This document shows positions 8,903 through 17,900 of a stretch of DNA of 64,000 bases, one piece after another. The stretch comes from Micromonospora eburnea (GTDB lineage: Bacteria; Actinomycetota; Actinomycetes; Mycobacteriales; Micromonosporaceae). The notes beneath the pieces are model-generated. The model saw only the letters and a program-made list of their open reading frames with translations, made no database searches and was not told the DNA's origin. Position 1 is the first letter of the stretch, and every line of letters starts with the position of its first letter. Location: positions 6,820,001 to 6,884,000 of the forward strand of contig NZ_FMHY01000002.1 of assembly GCF_900090225.1 (NCBI RefSeq), written 5' to 3'. A program made the position numbers and the translations under genes.

Positions 8903-8908
8903 TAGACT
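8903..8908 (+). promoter_or_regulatory. Possible -10 box for crp
   Basis: TAGACT lies in the cbiZ-crp divergent gap about 70 bp before the crp start. A matching -35 box is not obvious, so this is tentative. Confidence 0.3.
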
Positions 8909-8977
8909 GGCGGCGCGCGAGGGATCAGCGGACGGCGGACCCGGCCGACGGACGGCACGCGCAGGCGGAGGTGCGCG

Positions 8978-9655
8978 ATGGACGAGGTACTGGCCCGCAG
9001 CGGGATCTTCCAGGGTGTCGACCCGGAGGCTGCCGAGGCGCTCGCCAAGGAGATGGAGACGCTCGAGGTCCGTAAGGGCGAGGTCGTCTTCAACGAGGGC
9101 GAGCCCGGCGACAGCCTCTACATCCTCCTGTCCGGCAAGATCAAGGTGGGTCGCCGCGCGGCGGACGGCCGGCAGAACCTGATCGCCGTGATGGGCCCGT
9201 CGGACATGGTCGGCGAGCTGTCGCTCTTCGACCCCGGCCCGCGTACGGCGACGGCCACCGCGGTGACCGACACCCGGCTGGTGCGGCTGCGCAAGCAGGC
9301 ACTGCGGCCGTGGCTGAACAACCGGCCGGAGATCGCCGAGCAGCTCCTGCGGGTGCTCGCCCGCCGACTGCGCCGGACCAACGACTCGCTGGCCGACCTG
9401 ATCTTCACGGACGTGCCGGGCCGGGTCGCCAAGAACCTGCTCCAGATGGCCGGCCGGTTCGGCACCCGCGACGGTGGCGTGCTGCGGGTGACCCACGACC
9501 TGACCCAGGAGGAGATCGCCCAGTTGGTCGGCGCCTCCCGGGAGACGGTCAACAAGGCCCTGGCGGACTTCGCCTCGCGCGGCTGGCTGCGGCTGGACGG
9601 CAAGAGCATCATCATCCTCGACCCGGAGCGCCTGGCCCGCCGCGCGCGGGTCTGA
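8978..9655 (+). CDS. crp: cAMP receptor protein, Crp/Fnr-family regulator
   Basis: At 225 aa it has the length of M. tuberculosis CRP (Rv3676, 224 aa). The cyclic-nucleotide domain carries [17 protein letters not shown] with Glu80, Arg89 and Thr90, and the C-helix has Thr134-Asn135; these match the cAMP-contacting residues of the mycobacterial protein. The winged helix at 171-205 ([21 protein letters not shown]) contains the recognition helix. It binds cAMP in the cytoplasm and controls transcription at TGTGA-N6-TCACA-like sites, probably as a global regulator. ATG 8978 has GGAGG 7 nt upstream. A class III cyclase gene lies 6 kb downstream and a CpdA-like phosphodiesterase 28 kb away, which together could set cAMP level. 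Confidence 0.93.
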   Translation: MDEVLARSGIFQGVDPEAAEALAKEMETLEVRKGEVVFNEGEPGDSLYILLSGKIKVGRRAADGRQNLIAVMGPSDMVGELSLFDPGPRTATATAVTDTRLVRLRKQALRPWLNNRPEIAEQLLRVLARRLRRTNDSLADLIFTDVPGRVAKNLLQMAGRFGTRDGGVLRVTHDLTQEEIAQLVGASRETVNKALADFASRGWLRLDGKSIIILDPERLARRARV

Positions 9656-9745
9656 CCTCCCCACCCGGCCGGGCAGGCCACCGGATGGGTCTGCCCGCCG
9701 CAGAATCGCTGGACCGGGACCCGTCGGGTCGAGGACGCTCGGACG

Positions 9746-10489
9746 ATGCTCGAACGTGTCGCGGTCCTCTCCGACATTCACGGCGTACTGCCGGCGCTGG
9801 AGGCCGTCCTGGCCGAACCGGACGTGGCCACCGCCGACCTGATCGTGCTCACCGGCGACCTCGCCGCCGGCCCGCAGCCGGTCGAGGTGCTGGACCTGCT
9901 CGCCACCCTCGGCGACCGGGCCCGCTGGGTACGCGGCAACGCCGACCGTGAGCTGGTCGAGGCGCGGGCCGGGCGGATCAGCCCGATCGAGGTCTCGAAC
10001 TGGGCCGCCGCCCAACTCCGGGACGACCAGGTGGCCCGGCTGGCCGCGCTGCCGCTGACCGTCACCCTGCCGGTCGCCGGCCTCGGTGACGTGCTCTTCT
10101 GCCACGCCACTCCCCAGGACGACGAGGAGGTCGTGCTGGTCGACTCCCGGCTCGACCGCTGGGCCGAGGTGTTCACCGGCCTGCCGACCGAGGTGGGCAC
10201 GGTGGTCTGCGGGCACACCCACATGCCGTTCACCCGGCTCGTGGACCGCCGCCTGGTGGTCAACCCGGGCAGCGTCGGGATGCCGTACGGCGGGGCGGGC
10301 GCCTGGTGGGCGCTGCTCGGCCCGGGCGTGCAACTGCGCCGGACCCGGTACGACATCGAGGCCGCCTGCGCCCGGGTGGCGGCCGAGTCGACGTTCCCGG
10401 ACGCCATCGCCTGGGCCGACGAGTACCTGCGCTCCCGCCACTCGGACACGGACGCGCTCATGGCCTTCGGCCCGCGCGACGGCCGCTGA
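9746..10489 (+). CDS. Calcineurin-like metallophosphoesterase (YfcE/MJ0936-like)
   Basis: The 247-aa cytosolic protein has the complete phosphoesterase metal set: SDIHGV (Asp10, His12), TGDLAAGP (Asp38), VRGNADRE (Asn65), FCHATP and GHTHMPF followed by NPGSVGMPYGG. The last motif is typical of the small YfcE/MJ0936 group of phosphodiesterases, active on model phosphodiesters with unknown natural substrates. No signal peptide or membrane segment is present. It follows crp on the same strand after 90 bp, with no strong hairpin between, so co-transcription is possible. It does not belong to the conserved Rv3671c-Rv3683 order. Confidence 0.85.
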   Translation: MLERVAVLSDIHGVLPALEAVLAEPDVATADLIVLTGDLAAGPQPVEVLDLLATLGDRARWVRGNADRELVEARAGRISPIEVSNWAAAQLRDDQVARLAALPLTVTLPVAGLGDVLFCHATPQDDEEVVLVDSRLDRWAEVFTGLPTEVGTVVCGHTHMPFTRLVDRRLVVNPGSVGMPYGGAGAWWALLGPGVQLRRTRYDIEAACARVAAESTFPDAIAWADEYLRSRHSDTDALMAFGPRDGR

Positions 10490-10604
10490 CGCCTCCGCCA
10501 CGACAGCAGAGCCGGTCTCGGCTGTTCGTCAGAGCGGCGGGGCGGCGGGGGATGCTCCGGGCTGGGAGGATGGGCCCCAAGGTCAACAACAGTTAAGGAT
10601 GCAG

Positions 10605-11597
10605 ATGGACCGTAGGTCGATCCTCAGGGCGGCGGCGGCCGGTGCGCTCGCCGCGCCCGTCGCCGGGCTGCTCGGCGCGCTGCCCGCCGAGGCGGCGACG
10701 TATTACGTGATGGCGACGGAGCAGGCCAGCGGGCGGATTCTCCGCTTCAACCCGGCCGCCTGGAATGGCGGTACGGTCCTGTGGCAGGCCCCGAGCCGCA
10801 CCGGCACGTGGACGAACCTGTCGGACGTCAAGCGCCGAAGCACCGCCAAGTGGGGCAACGTCATGCTGGTGACCTCCTCGGGCGCCGGAGATTACCTGGG
10901 CCGGGCGGCGATGATCGACGAGAGCGCGATCAGCTCGTCGCGGACCGGCGGGATCGTCTGGCAGGCCACCGTCGACGGCAATCCACACTCGATCGAGCGG
11001 ATCGAGGGTAAGGGCGCGATCGTGGTGGCCACCTCGAAGGGGCCCACCGGCTCGGCCACCGGCGGAGGGCTGCACCTTTTTGTCCCCAGTTCCAACGGGG
11101 GGAAGCCGGGCACCAAGGCGGCGCAGTTCATCAACTTTCCCGGCGCGCACGGGGTGATCTACAACCGCAACGGGTTCATCATCGCCGTGGGGAACGGCGA
11201 GGTCCGGCTGTACGGGATCACCGGCGACGGCGCGAAGACCCGCCTGGCGTACCGGACGAAGTACACCTTCAGCGACGGCGCGGGCAAGGCAAAGATGGGG
11301 CACGACATCCTGCCCAACCACGGGGGGCGTGGCTACTTCTTCACCTCGTCGTACAACGTGCGCTCGCTCGACCTGGTATACGCCGGCAACAGCTGGCAGT
11401 TCACCGCGACAAGCGTGGTGAGCAAGACGGCGCACGTGAAGGCATACACCCGGTTGCCGAACGGGGTGCGGACCTGGGTCGTCCCCGGTTCGGGCGAGGG
11501 TGAGTGGAGCAAGACCATCCACTTCAGCTCTGGCAACCACAGCAAGAGCGGCGCCCGCTTCTACCGGGTGCGCTACTACACCACCGCGTTCGCCTGA
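10605..11597 (+). CDS. Tat-exported protein, probable beta-propeller
   Basis: The 330-aa product starts with a twin-arginine signal (DRRSILR, then an Ala-rich core ending at AEA), so it should be secreted folded. The mature part has several short repeats of beta-rich style, such as ATEQASGRILRFNP, GNVMLVTSSGAGD, GAIVVATSKGP and GFIIAVGNGEVRLYG, which suggest propeller blades, possibly the DUF6528 type; that identification is from memory and unproven. No catalytic motif is recognised. ATG 10605 is preferred over ATG 10599 because AAGGA lies 5 nt before it. A long perfect hairpin follows the stop codon. Confidence 0.7.
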   Translation: MDRRSILRAAAAGALAAPVAGLLGALPAEAATYYVMATEQASGRILRFNPAAWNGGTVLWQAPSRTGTWTNLSDVKRRSTAKWGNVMLVTSSGAGDYLGRAAMIDESAISSSRTGGIVWQATVDGNPHSIERIEGKGAIVVATSKGPTGSATGGGLHLFVPSSNGGKPGTKAAQFINFPGAHGVIYNRNGFIIAVGNGEVRLYGITGDGAKTRLAYRTKYTFSDGAGKAKMGHDILPNHGGRGYFFTSSYNVRSLDLVYAGNSWQFTATSVVSKTAHVKAYTRLPNGVRTWVVPGSGEGEWSKTIHFSSGNHSKSGARFYRVRYYTTAFA

Positions 11598-11601
11598 CCG
11601 G

Positions 11602-11643
11602 CCCGGGGTACGGCGGGTGCCCGATCACCCGCCGTACCCCGGG
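11602..11643 (+). terminator. Strong intrinsic hairpin after Tat-exported protein gene
   Basis: Perfect 18-bp inverted repeat (11602-11619 with 11626-11643) around a 6-nt loop, beginning 4 bp after the stop codon. There is no U-run, as usual for high-GC actinobacterial terminators. Confidence 0.75.
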
Positions 11644-11852
11644 GGTCCGTCAGCGGACGGTCAGGGTGCCGACCAACCGGCAGCGGCGCGACCACCGGGC
11701 GGGAGCCTGGCTGCGCGTCACCGCCACTCTAGGGAGCAGCGCCAACGAAGGGGACCGGCCAAACGCGGATCAGTACGACGAATCACCCCACCGATGTAAC
11801 GAAAATTTCTTTCTCGACGCTTTTTGCGCCGACCTGAGGCCGGCCCGGTCGA

Positions 11853-12314
11853 CTATTCGATTCCGGCGAACCAGGAGGGCGTCGGACCGGCGTCGTCCCC
11901 CTCGAAGGCAGGTACGTACGCGTCGGCGACCTGCCAGCCGGTGTCGCCCTCGGCCAGCAGCAGGAACGCGTCGATCTCGCTGGACGGGGCCCCGATCCCC
12001 CACACCTCACCCTCGTCCACGACGGCCTTCTTCAAGCCGCAGACACCGCGCGGGTCCGGCTTGGCGGTCTCGCAGTTGCCGACGTAGCGGCTGCCCTTCG
12101 GGTAGTTCGCGGTCACGTACCGGGCCATGGCCTGCTCGAACGTGATGCGCTCCAGCTTCGACGACGGCGTGGTCGCGGGTGTGGGATCGGACGCGGTGGC
12201 AATCGGTTCGGGCGGGGACCAGGTGTGGGTCCCCGCCGACGGCGCCGCCGATCCGCAACCGGCCAACGCGGCCACCATCAGCAGGGCGACAAGGGGCCGG
12301 GAAACCCGATCCAC
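11853..12314 (-). CDS. Small lipoprotein of unknown function
   Basis: A 153-aa protein with a lipoprotein signal (ALAGC lipobox, Cys20) and a Thr/Pro/Ser-rich linker. The mature domain (about 60-153) has two cysteines, in YVGNCETAK and RGVCGLKK, that could pair, and ends in acidic residues. I do not recognise the family; similar small lipoproteins with stalk-like linkers are frequent in actinomycetes. GTG 12314 has AAAGGAG 7 nt upstream, a strong ribosome binding site. The about 200 bp downstream to the hairpin at 11643 hold no gene. Confidence 0.65.
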   Translation of the reverse strand: MDRVSRPLVALLMVAALAGCGSAAPSAGTHTWSPPEPIATASDPTPATTPSSKLERITFEQAMARYVTANYPKGSRYVGNCETAKPDPRGVCGLKKAVVDEGEVWGIGAPSSEIDAFLLLAEGDTGWQVADAYVPAFEGDDAGPTPSWFAGIE

Positions 12315-12430
12315 GAACGTTCTCCTTTCCTCGACAAGATGATCTTGTCGTTATTCAACCGGACGCCCGCTCGGTGCCGCCGACTCGGGCCGGCGCTTGA
12401 CGGACGGCCGACCTCGGTCAGGCTTGTCCG

Positions 12431-12736
12431 ATGAGGTCAGTCCCCGCGCGCATGCAGGCCGTCGTCGCGTCGCTGGCGACGCTGGTGGCGCTGGTGACCC
12501 TGGCGCTCTGGCACCCTGCGGGCACCCTGTCGGTGGCTCTGGCCCTGGCCTGCGTACTACTCGGGATGATCGCCGGAGTGACGGTGACCGCGGCCTGGCA
12601 GGCCCGGGCCGGCGAGGCACCGCCCGAGGAGCGGCCGGCACCCGGCGGGTACGAGGTCGACGCCGACACGCTGGAGGCCATCGATCCACGGGCGGTCCGG
12701 CAGCAGCGGACGGCGCACCGGCTCAGCGACCGATGA
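12431..12736 (+). CDS. Small two-helix membrane protein
   Basis: This 101-aa protein has two hydrophobic segments (about residues 10-27 and 32-55) and a charged cytoplasmic tail of about 45 residues. It is not recognised. ATG 12431 is 6 nt after CAGGCT, a near match to the leaderless -10 pattern seen elsewhere in the window. Its last 14 bp overlap the 3' end of the convergent kinase gene, so one or both mRNAs could be affected by antisense pairing. Confidence 0.55.
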   Translation: MRSVPARMQAVVASLATLVALVTLALWHPAGTLSVALALACVLLGMIAGVTVTAAWQARAGEAPPEERPAPGGYEVDADTLEAIDPRAVRQQRTAHRLSDR

Positions 12737-14234
12737 GGGTCGGCACGGCGAGCGCGTCCACGCCCCGCCCGGCCAGGCAGCGATAGCTGCGGTCGGCGTC
12801 CGAACCGGACGGCGGCAGCACCTCCAGGTTCCAACCGGCAGCCTCCGTGAGGCCACTGGCGAGCTGGAAGGTGCGCACGTTACAGACCTGCTGGACGGCC
12901 GGGTCGGCGACGACCGCGGCGTGGCCCGCGTCGGCCAGCGTCGCGGGCAGGTCGCCCACGGCGTACGTCTCCCAGGTGTGCAGGCCGTTGCACTGCACCC
13001 GGGTCGCCTCGGCTCGGTCGCGGCGCAGCCGTACCGGCCCGAAACACTCCAGCTCGGACGCACACCGGGCACCGGCCGGCAGGCGTACGCCCCCGGCCGC
13101 GCAGCCCGGCACGGCCGTCGACCCGGTGGCGTTGACGATCCCGGTGGCCACCGGCGTCGGCTGGTCCACATTCGCCAGGCCACCGCCGAACCAGGCTCCC
13201 GCGCCGGCGGAGGCGGCCAGGGCGAGCACCCCCGCGCCGCCGAAGAACCAGCGCCGGGGCCACCGCCGGTCGCGCCCGGTCACGGCCGGTTGGGCGGCGT
13301 CCTCCGGCGCCGGGCGCGGCGCGGGCTGCCCCGTCCGGCCCACGGCGTACGGTCCGCCAGCGCTCGGGGCACCGTAGACCGGCACGCCGCTCACCGGGGC
13401 GGACCCCGGGTCGAGCGGCAACGCGGCGAGCATGCCGCCCAGCTCGACGGCGGACGGGCGTTCCCCGGGGTCGTTGGACATGCCGAGCCGCAGCACGTCG
13501 ATCAGTTCCTCGGGCACCCCGGGCAGGCCGGGAATCGGCTGGTTGAACATCTCCAGCACGGTGACCAGGCTCGGATTGCGCTCGGTCTGCCAGCGCGGCG
13601 GCCGGCCGTGCATCACCGCGTAGAGGGTGGCGCAGAGCGCGTAGACGTCCACCGCCGGCGACGGCGGGCTGTGGTTGAACATCTCCGGCGGCGCGTACGC
13701 CGGGGTGAGCACCTCCAGGGTGACCGAGGCGTCGCGCACCTCGGCCAGCACCGCCAGCCCGAAGTCGGCGAGCACCGCCGGATTGAAGTGGGAGTAGAGG
13801 ATGTTGGCCGGCTTCACGTCCCGGTGCAGCACGCCGGCCGCGTGCGAGTGGGCGAGCGCATCGGCGATCTTGACGCCGAGGTCGCGGGCCTCCACCGGGC
13901 CCAGCGGCGAGGTGCGCATCCGCTCCGCGTACGACCCGTCGCAGAGCTCCATGATCAGGTAGGGGTGCCGGTCGACGGTGACCCCGACATCGAAGAGGTC
14001 GACCACGTGCGGGTGGGAGGACATCTTGCCGGCGGCCCGCGCCTCGCGCAGGAAGCGTGCCTGGTCCCGCTCGCTGCCCAGCATGCGGTTCTCCACCTTG
14101 ACCGCGACCTCGCGCCCCACCGAGATCTGGGTGGCCCGGTAGACGGTGGCGTAACCCCCTCGGGCAAACACCTCTAAATCGGTCAGACCGGGCACGATGG
14201 GTAGCCGCAGGGCGCCGGGCGGGGTCTCGGTCAC
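12723..14234 (-). CDS. Transmembrane Ser/Thr protein kinase (PknB-like) with Cys-rich ectodomain
   Basis: The 503-aa protein starts with a Hanks-type kinase: Gly loop FARGGYATVY, Lys46 in VAVKVE, catalytic HRDVKPAN (137-144) and DFG at 157-159. A Pro-rich juxtamembrane region leads to one helix (about 328-350). The outer domain (about 355-503) carries six cysteines (378, 391, 397, 415, 451, 486) and CNGLHTWETYAVGDLP, reminiscent of the septum-formation domain; no PASTA repeats are present. It should phosphorylate cytoplasmic targets in response to an unknown extracellular cue. The GTG start lies 6 nt after TATTTT with no Shine-Dalgarno, so is probably leaderless. Confidence 0.85.
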   Translation of the reverse strand: MTETPPGALRLPIVPGLTDLEVFARGGYATVYRATQISVGREVAVKVENRMLGSERDQARFLREARAAGKMSSHPHVVDLFDVGVTVDRHPYLIMELCDGSYAERMRTSPLGPVEARDLGVKIADALAHSHAAGVLHRDVKPANILYSHFNPAVLADFGLAVLAEVRDASVTLEVLTPAYAPPEMFNHSPPSPAVDVYALCATLYAVMHGRPPRWQTERNPSLVTVLEMFNQPIPGLPGVPEELIDVLRLGMSNDPGERPSAVELGGMLAALPLDPGSAPVSGVPVYGAPSAGGPYAVGRTGQPAPRPAPEDAAQPAVTGRDRRWPRRWFFGGAGVLALAASAGAGAWFGGGLANVDQPTPVATGIVNATGSTAVPGCAAGGVRLPAGARCASELECFGPVRLRRDRAEATRVQCNGLHTWETYAVGDLPATLADAGHAAVVADPAVQQVCNVRTFQLASGLTEAAGWNLEVLPPSGSDADRSYRCLAGRGVDALAVPTLIGR

Positions 14235-14240
14235 GGGTCG

Positions 14241-14246
14241 AAAATA
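14241..14246 (-). promoter_or_regulatory. Leaderless -10 box for Ser/Thr kinase gene
   Basis: Minus-strand TATTTT followed by 6 nt and the GTG start. It is the most AT-rich hexamer in its neighbourhood and is within 31 bp of the upstream gene's stop codon. Confidence 0.6.
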
Positions 14247-14264
14247 CCCAACGATCCTGGTCGC

Positions 14265-14735
14265 TCAGTGCACCGCGTCGGCCGTCGGCACGGGGCCCGA
14301 CCCGGCGGCGGTGGCGTCCGGCGTGCCGTCGGCGGCCGCCCGGCGGGCGTCCCACCAGAGGCCGACGGCCGTCGCGGCCGCGCCCAGCCCCTCCCAGGCG
14401 GCCACCGAGAAGAACCGGCCCGGGGCCACCTCGGTGAGCACCGCGATGCTGAAGACCGTGAACGTGACCAGCCGGAACCAGACCGTGAACCGGTAGAACG
14501 GCCGCCACTCGGTGGCGGCGGCGAGCAGGTAGTAGACCCCCATGTTGAACGAGGCCATCGAGGACGCGGTGAGGAACGTGCCGGTGTAGTCGCCGGGGGC
14601 GCGTTCGGCCGGCGTCTCGAAGCCGAGCATGCGCAGCTGGGCCTCCGGCCAGATCAGCCCGAGCGCGCCGAGCAGCAGCGCCAGGAGCCCGAAGACGGCC
14701 ATCGTCCAGCCGGCGCCCGAACGCGGCAGCCTCAT
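14265..14735 (-). CDS. Four-helix membrane protein of unknown function
   Basis: A 156-aa integral membrane protein with four predicted helices (around 8-28, 50-70, 78-98, 104-122) and an Ala/Pro-rich tail. Phrases such as MASFNMGVYYLLAAATEW and FYRFTVWFRLVTF resemble small actinobacterial membrane proteins without assigned role. ATG 14735 has GGGGAGGA upstream at normal spacing and is preferred to upstream in-frame starts. It precedes the kinase gene on the same strand by 30 bp, so they could be co-transcribed in part. Confidence 0.65.
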   Translation of the reverse strand: MRLPRSGAGWTMAVFGLLALLLGALGLIWPEAQLRMLGFETPAERAPGDYTGTFLTASSMASFNMGVYYLLAAATEWRPFYRFTVWFRLVTFTVFSIAVLTEVAPGRFFSVAAWEGLGAAATAVGLWWDARRAAADGTPDATAAGSGPVPTADAVH

Positions 14736-14928
14736 GCTTCCTCCCCACCCGCGACCGCCGATGTGGACGGCCCTCCTCGGCCCCACGCTATCGGCCGCCC
14801 CCGACACCACACATCCCCGGAACCGCCAAACCTGTGCCGGCACCGCACCCACGCCCACGGATTCATCGAAGGATCGGACTCCGGACACGCGATGGTCACC
14901 GTTTTCCGGCGAGCCCGCGGGTCAGGGA

Positions 14929-17900
14929 TCAGGGGAGCGCGAGGCGGGCGCGGAGGGTGTCGGCGGCCGCCCGCTCGCTGCGCTGCTCGGTGGCGTACGC
15001 CAGGCGGACCGCCTCCTCGGCGCTGGCGAGGGCCTCGACCGGGCGACCGCAGGCGGCCAGCGCCTCGGCCAGCACACCGGCCCCGATCACCTGGCTACGG
15101 ACGTCCTCGGCCGGAGCGGCAACGGCCCGCTGCGCCCAGTCCAGCGCCTGCTCATGCTGGCCGTGGGCGAGCAGCGCGGACGCGTACCGGGCCATCGTCT
15201 GGCGGCGGGAGAAGAGCAGCGACGGGGTGTGGGCGGCGGCCGTGGCGACCGGGGCGAGCAGCCCCACCGCGGTCCCCGAGTCGCCGGCGGCGAGCCGGGC
15301 CATCGCGAGCAGCACCCGGGGGCCCACCTGGGCGGGAGCCTGCGGATTGTGCGGCTCCACGGTGGTCAGCACCGACCGTGCCTCCCGCTCGGCGGTCTCC
15401 CGGTCGCCCAGTTCCAGGGCCACGAACCCGCGCAGCGTGCCGGCCATTCCGGTGAGCAGCGGATGCGACGTCCGGTTGGCGTACCAGAGTGCGTCGGTGA
15501 GCAGGTCCGCGGCGTGCTCGGGCGCACCCAGCCCGCGCGCCACCACCCCACGGACGACCAGCGCGAAACCCTGCCCCCAGTCGTCGCCGACCTCGGCGAA
15601 CTCCCGGTACGCCCGGCGCGCCCCCCGGTCCGCCTCGGCCAGCTCGCCCAGCTCGGCGGTGGCGTACGCCTCGACCGCCCGAAGCGTGCCGACCGCCCAC
15701 GCCTCGCCGACCCGTTCGCCGAACGGCAGGAACACCCGCGCCATCCGGCAGGCCTCCCGCAACCGGCCGGCGAGCAGCCGGGCGAACGCCGTGGTGCCGC
15801 GCAGCCAGGCCCGCCCGTACGGGTCCCGCAGCTCGGCGAAGAGGCGGGCGGCCCGGCCGAGCACCGCGTCGGTGCCGGCGAAGTCGCCCCGGGTGGTGGT
15901 GACCCAGGCCAGGTTCTGCAACGACCAGGCCTGCCCACGCGGGTCCCGGGCGGAGAGGCTCACCTGGTAGGAGGCGGCGAGCCGGCTGCTCGCCTGGCCG
16001 AGCCGGCCGGCGATGAAGTCGGCCATGCCGAGCCGGCGCATCGCCGAGGCGCGCATCGCGGGCAGCTCGGCCTCGGTGGCCACCTGCAACGCCTCCTGCC
16101 AGCAGCGCACCGCCCGGTCGGCGTCGCCCACGGTCTGGTGGGCCTGCCCGGCGAGCAGCAGGGCGCTGGCCCGGGTGGTTGCCGCCTCCCCGGCGTTGGC
16201 GGCGATCTTCTCGGCCGAGGCGAGGGCGTCGCTCGGGCGGCCGATCTGGAGCAATGCCCGGGCGTGCACCACCTGGTCGGCCAGCGGCAGCCCGTCCCGG
16301 GCCAGCTCGGCGGCCCGTTCGGCGTACTCGACGGCCAGGGCCGGCTCCCCCGAACGCAGCGCGCGGCGGGCGGCCCGGCCGAGCGCGGCCACGCCCAGCG
16401 GGGCGACCGCGCGGGCCGGCGCGTCGGGGCGGAGCTTCACCGCGTCGGCGAGCGCCCCGGCCCGCTCGACGTGCTCGGCGACGAACTCGTCCCGGGCGGG
16501 CTCGGTGAACCCGCCGGCCGGGGGCGCGGCGGCGTCCGCGCTCTCCGGGGCCGCCCAGCGGGCCAGCGCGGCGTGCCGCTCGGCCAGCTCGGCCTTGCTC
16601 ACCCCGGCGTACGCGGCCTCCCGCATCAACGGGGTCGCGAACGCGTACCCGGTGCGGGTCCGGTGCAGCATCCGGCGTTGCAGCAGCTCCTCCACGGCCC
16701 GGTCCAGCTCGACCGCGACCACCGCCGCCGGGCGGCCGCCCCGCCCGACGTGCTGTTCGCGGAGCGCCTCCAGCGCGCCGGCCGGCACGGTGTCACCGAT
16801 CACCGCGGCGTCCCGCAGCACCGACCGGGCATCCGGCGGCAGCGCGTCGATCCGGGCCGCGAGCACGGCGGCCAGGTCCCGGGAGAGCAGTCGGCTGCCC
16901 AGCGAGCCGGGGATGAGCCGCCAGCCGACCGGCGGGTTCCGGTCCGGGCCGGGGGTCAGCGCCCCGCGTTCCATCAGCAGCGTGACCAGCTCGGCCAGGT
17001 AGAAGGGGTTGCCCTGCGCGGTGGCGAGCAAGCGGTCGGCGTCGGCCTGCGACAGCTTGCCGCCACCGAGGTAGCTGGTGAGCAGCCGGGCGGCGTCCGC
17101 GCCGCGCAGCGGGGGTAGCGCGTGCACCTCCGCGTCCGCCACCCGGGTCAGCGCGCCGGCGGTCCGGACCAGCTCGGGGCGGCCGAGCAGCAGCACCAGC
17201 ACCGGCCCGGTGAGCCGGGAGAGGGCCAACCCGAGCGCGTTGATCGTCTCGGCGGTGGCGTCGTGCAGGTCGTCCACGACGATCATCAGGGGCGCCTCGA
17301 CGGCGAGCGCGCTGAGCAGGTCGGCGACCGCGTTCGGCACCGCTTCGGCGTCCGGGTGCGCGGTGGCCGCGTCCCATTCGCCACTCTCGGCGACGGCGGG
17401 AAGTTCGGCGTACCCGAGCAGGGCCAGCAACTGGTCGACGGCGACCGGGGGCGAGTCGCCGGGAATCCGGCCCAGCCGCTGCCCGAGCCGGCGCAACCGC
17501 TCCTCGACGGCCGGCCGGGTGACCGCGGTGGCCGCGTCGTTGGGCAGGCCGACCGCCGCCCGCACCAGGTCGGCCAGGGGAGCCAGCCGGCGGCGCTCGC
17601 CGAACGCGGCGCAACGCACCGAGAGCACCCGGGCACCGGTGTGCGCGGCGTACCGGCCGGCACCGACGTCGTAGCCGGCGGCGAGGCGTTCCACCTCGGC
17701 GGCGAACCGGGACTTACCGATCCCCGCCTCGGCGGTCATCAGCAGCACCCGGGGCTCGCTCCGGTCGATCACCTCGGCGAGCCGGCCGGCGACCCGGCCG
17801 ATCTCGGTCTCCCGGCCCACGAAGGGCGCCTCGTCGCCGAGCCCGGAGCGGGTGCCCGGCGCGTCCAGGAGGCCCAGCAGCTCGTACGCCTCGACCGGCT

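Noticed and set aside
8879-8977. Cobalamin riboswitch upstream of cbiZ
   Set aside because: The divergent gap is only 99 bp and lacks the conserved B12-box sequence; a riboswitch of about 200 nt cannot fit.
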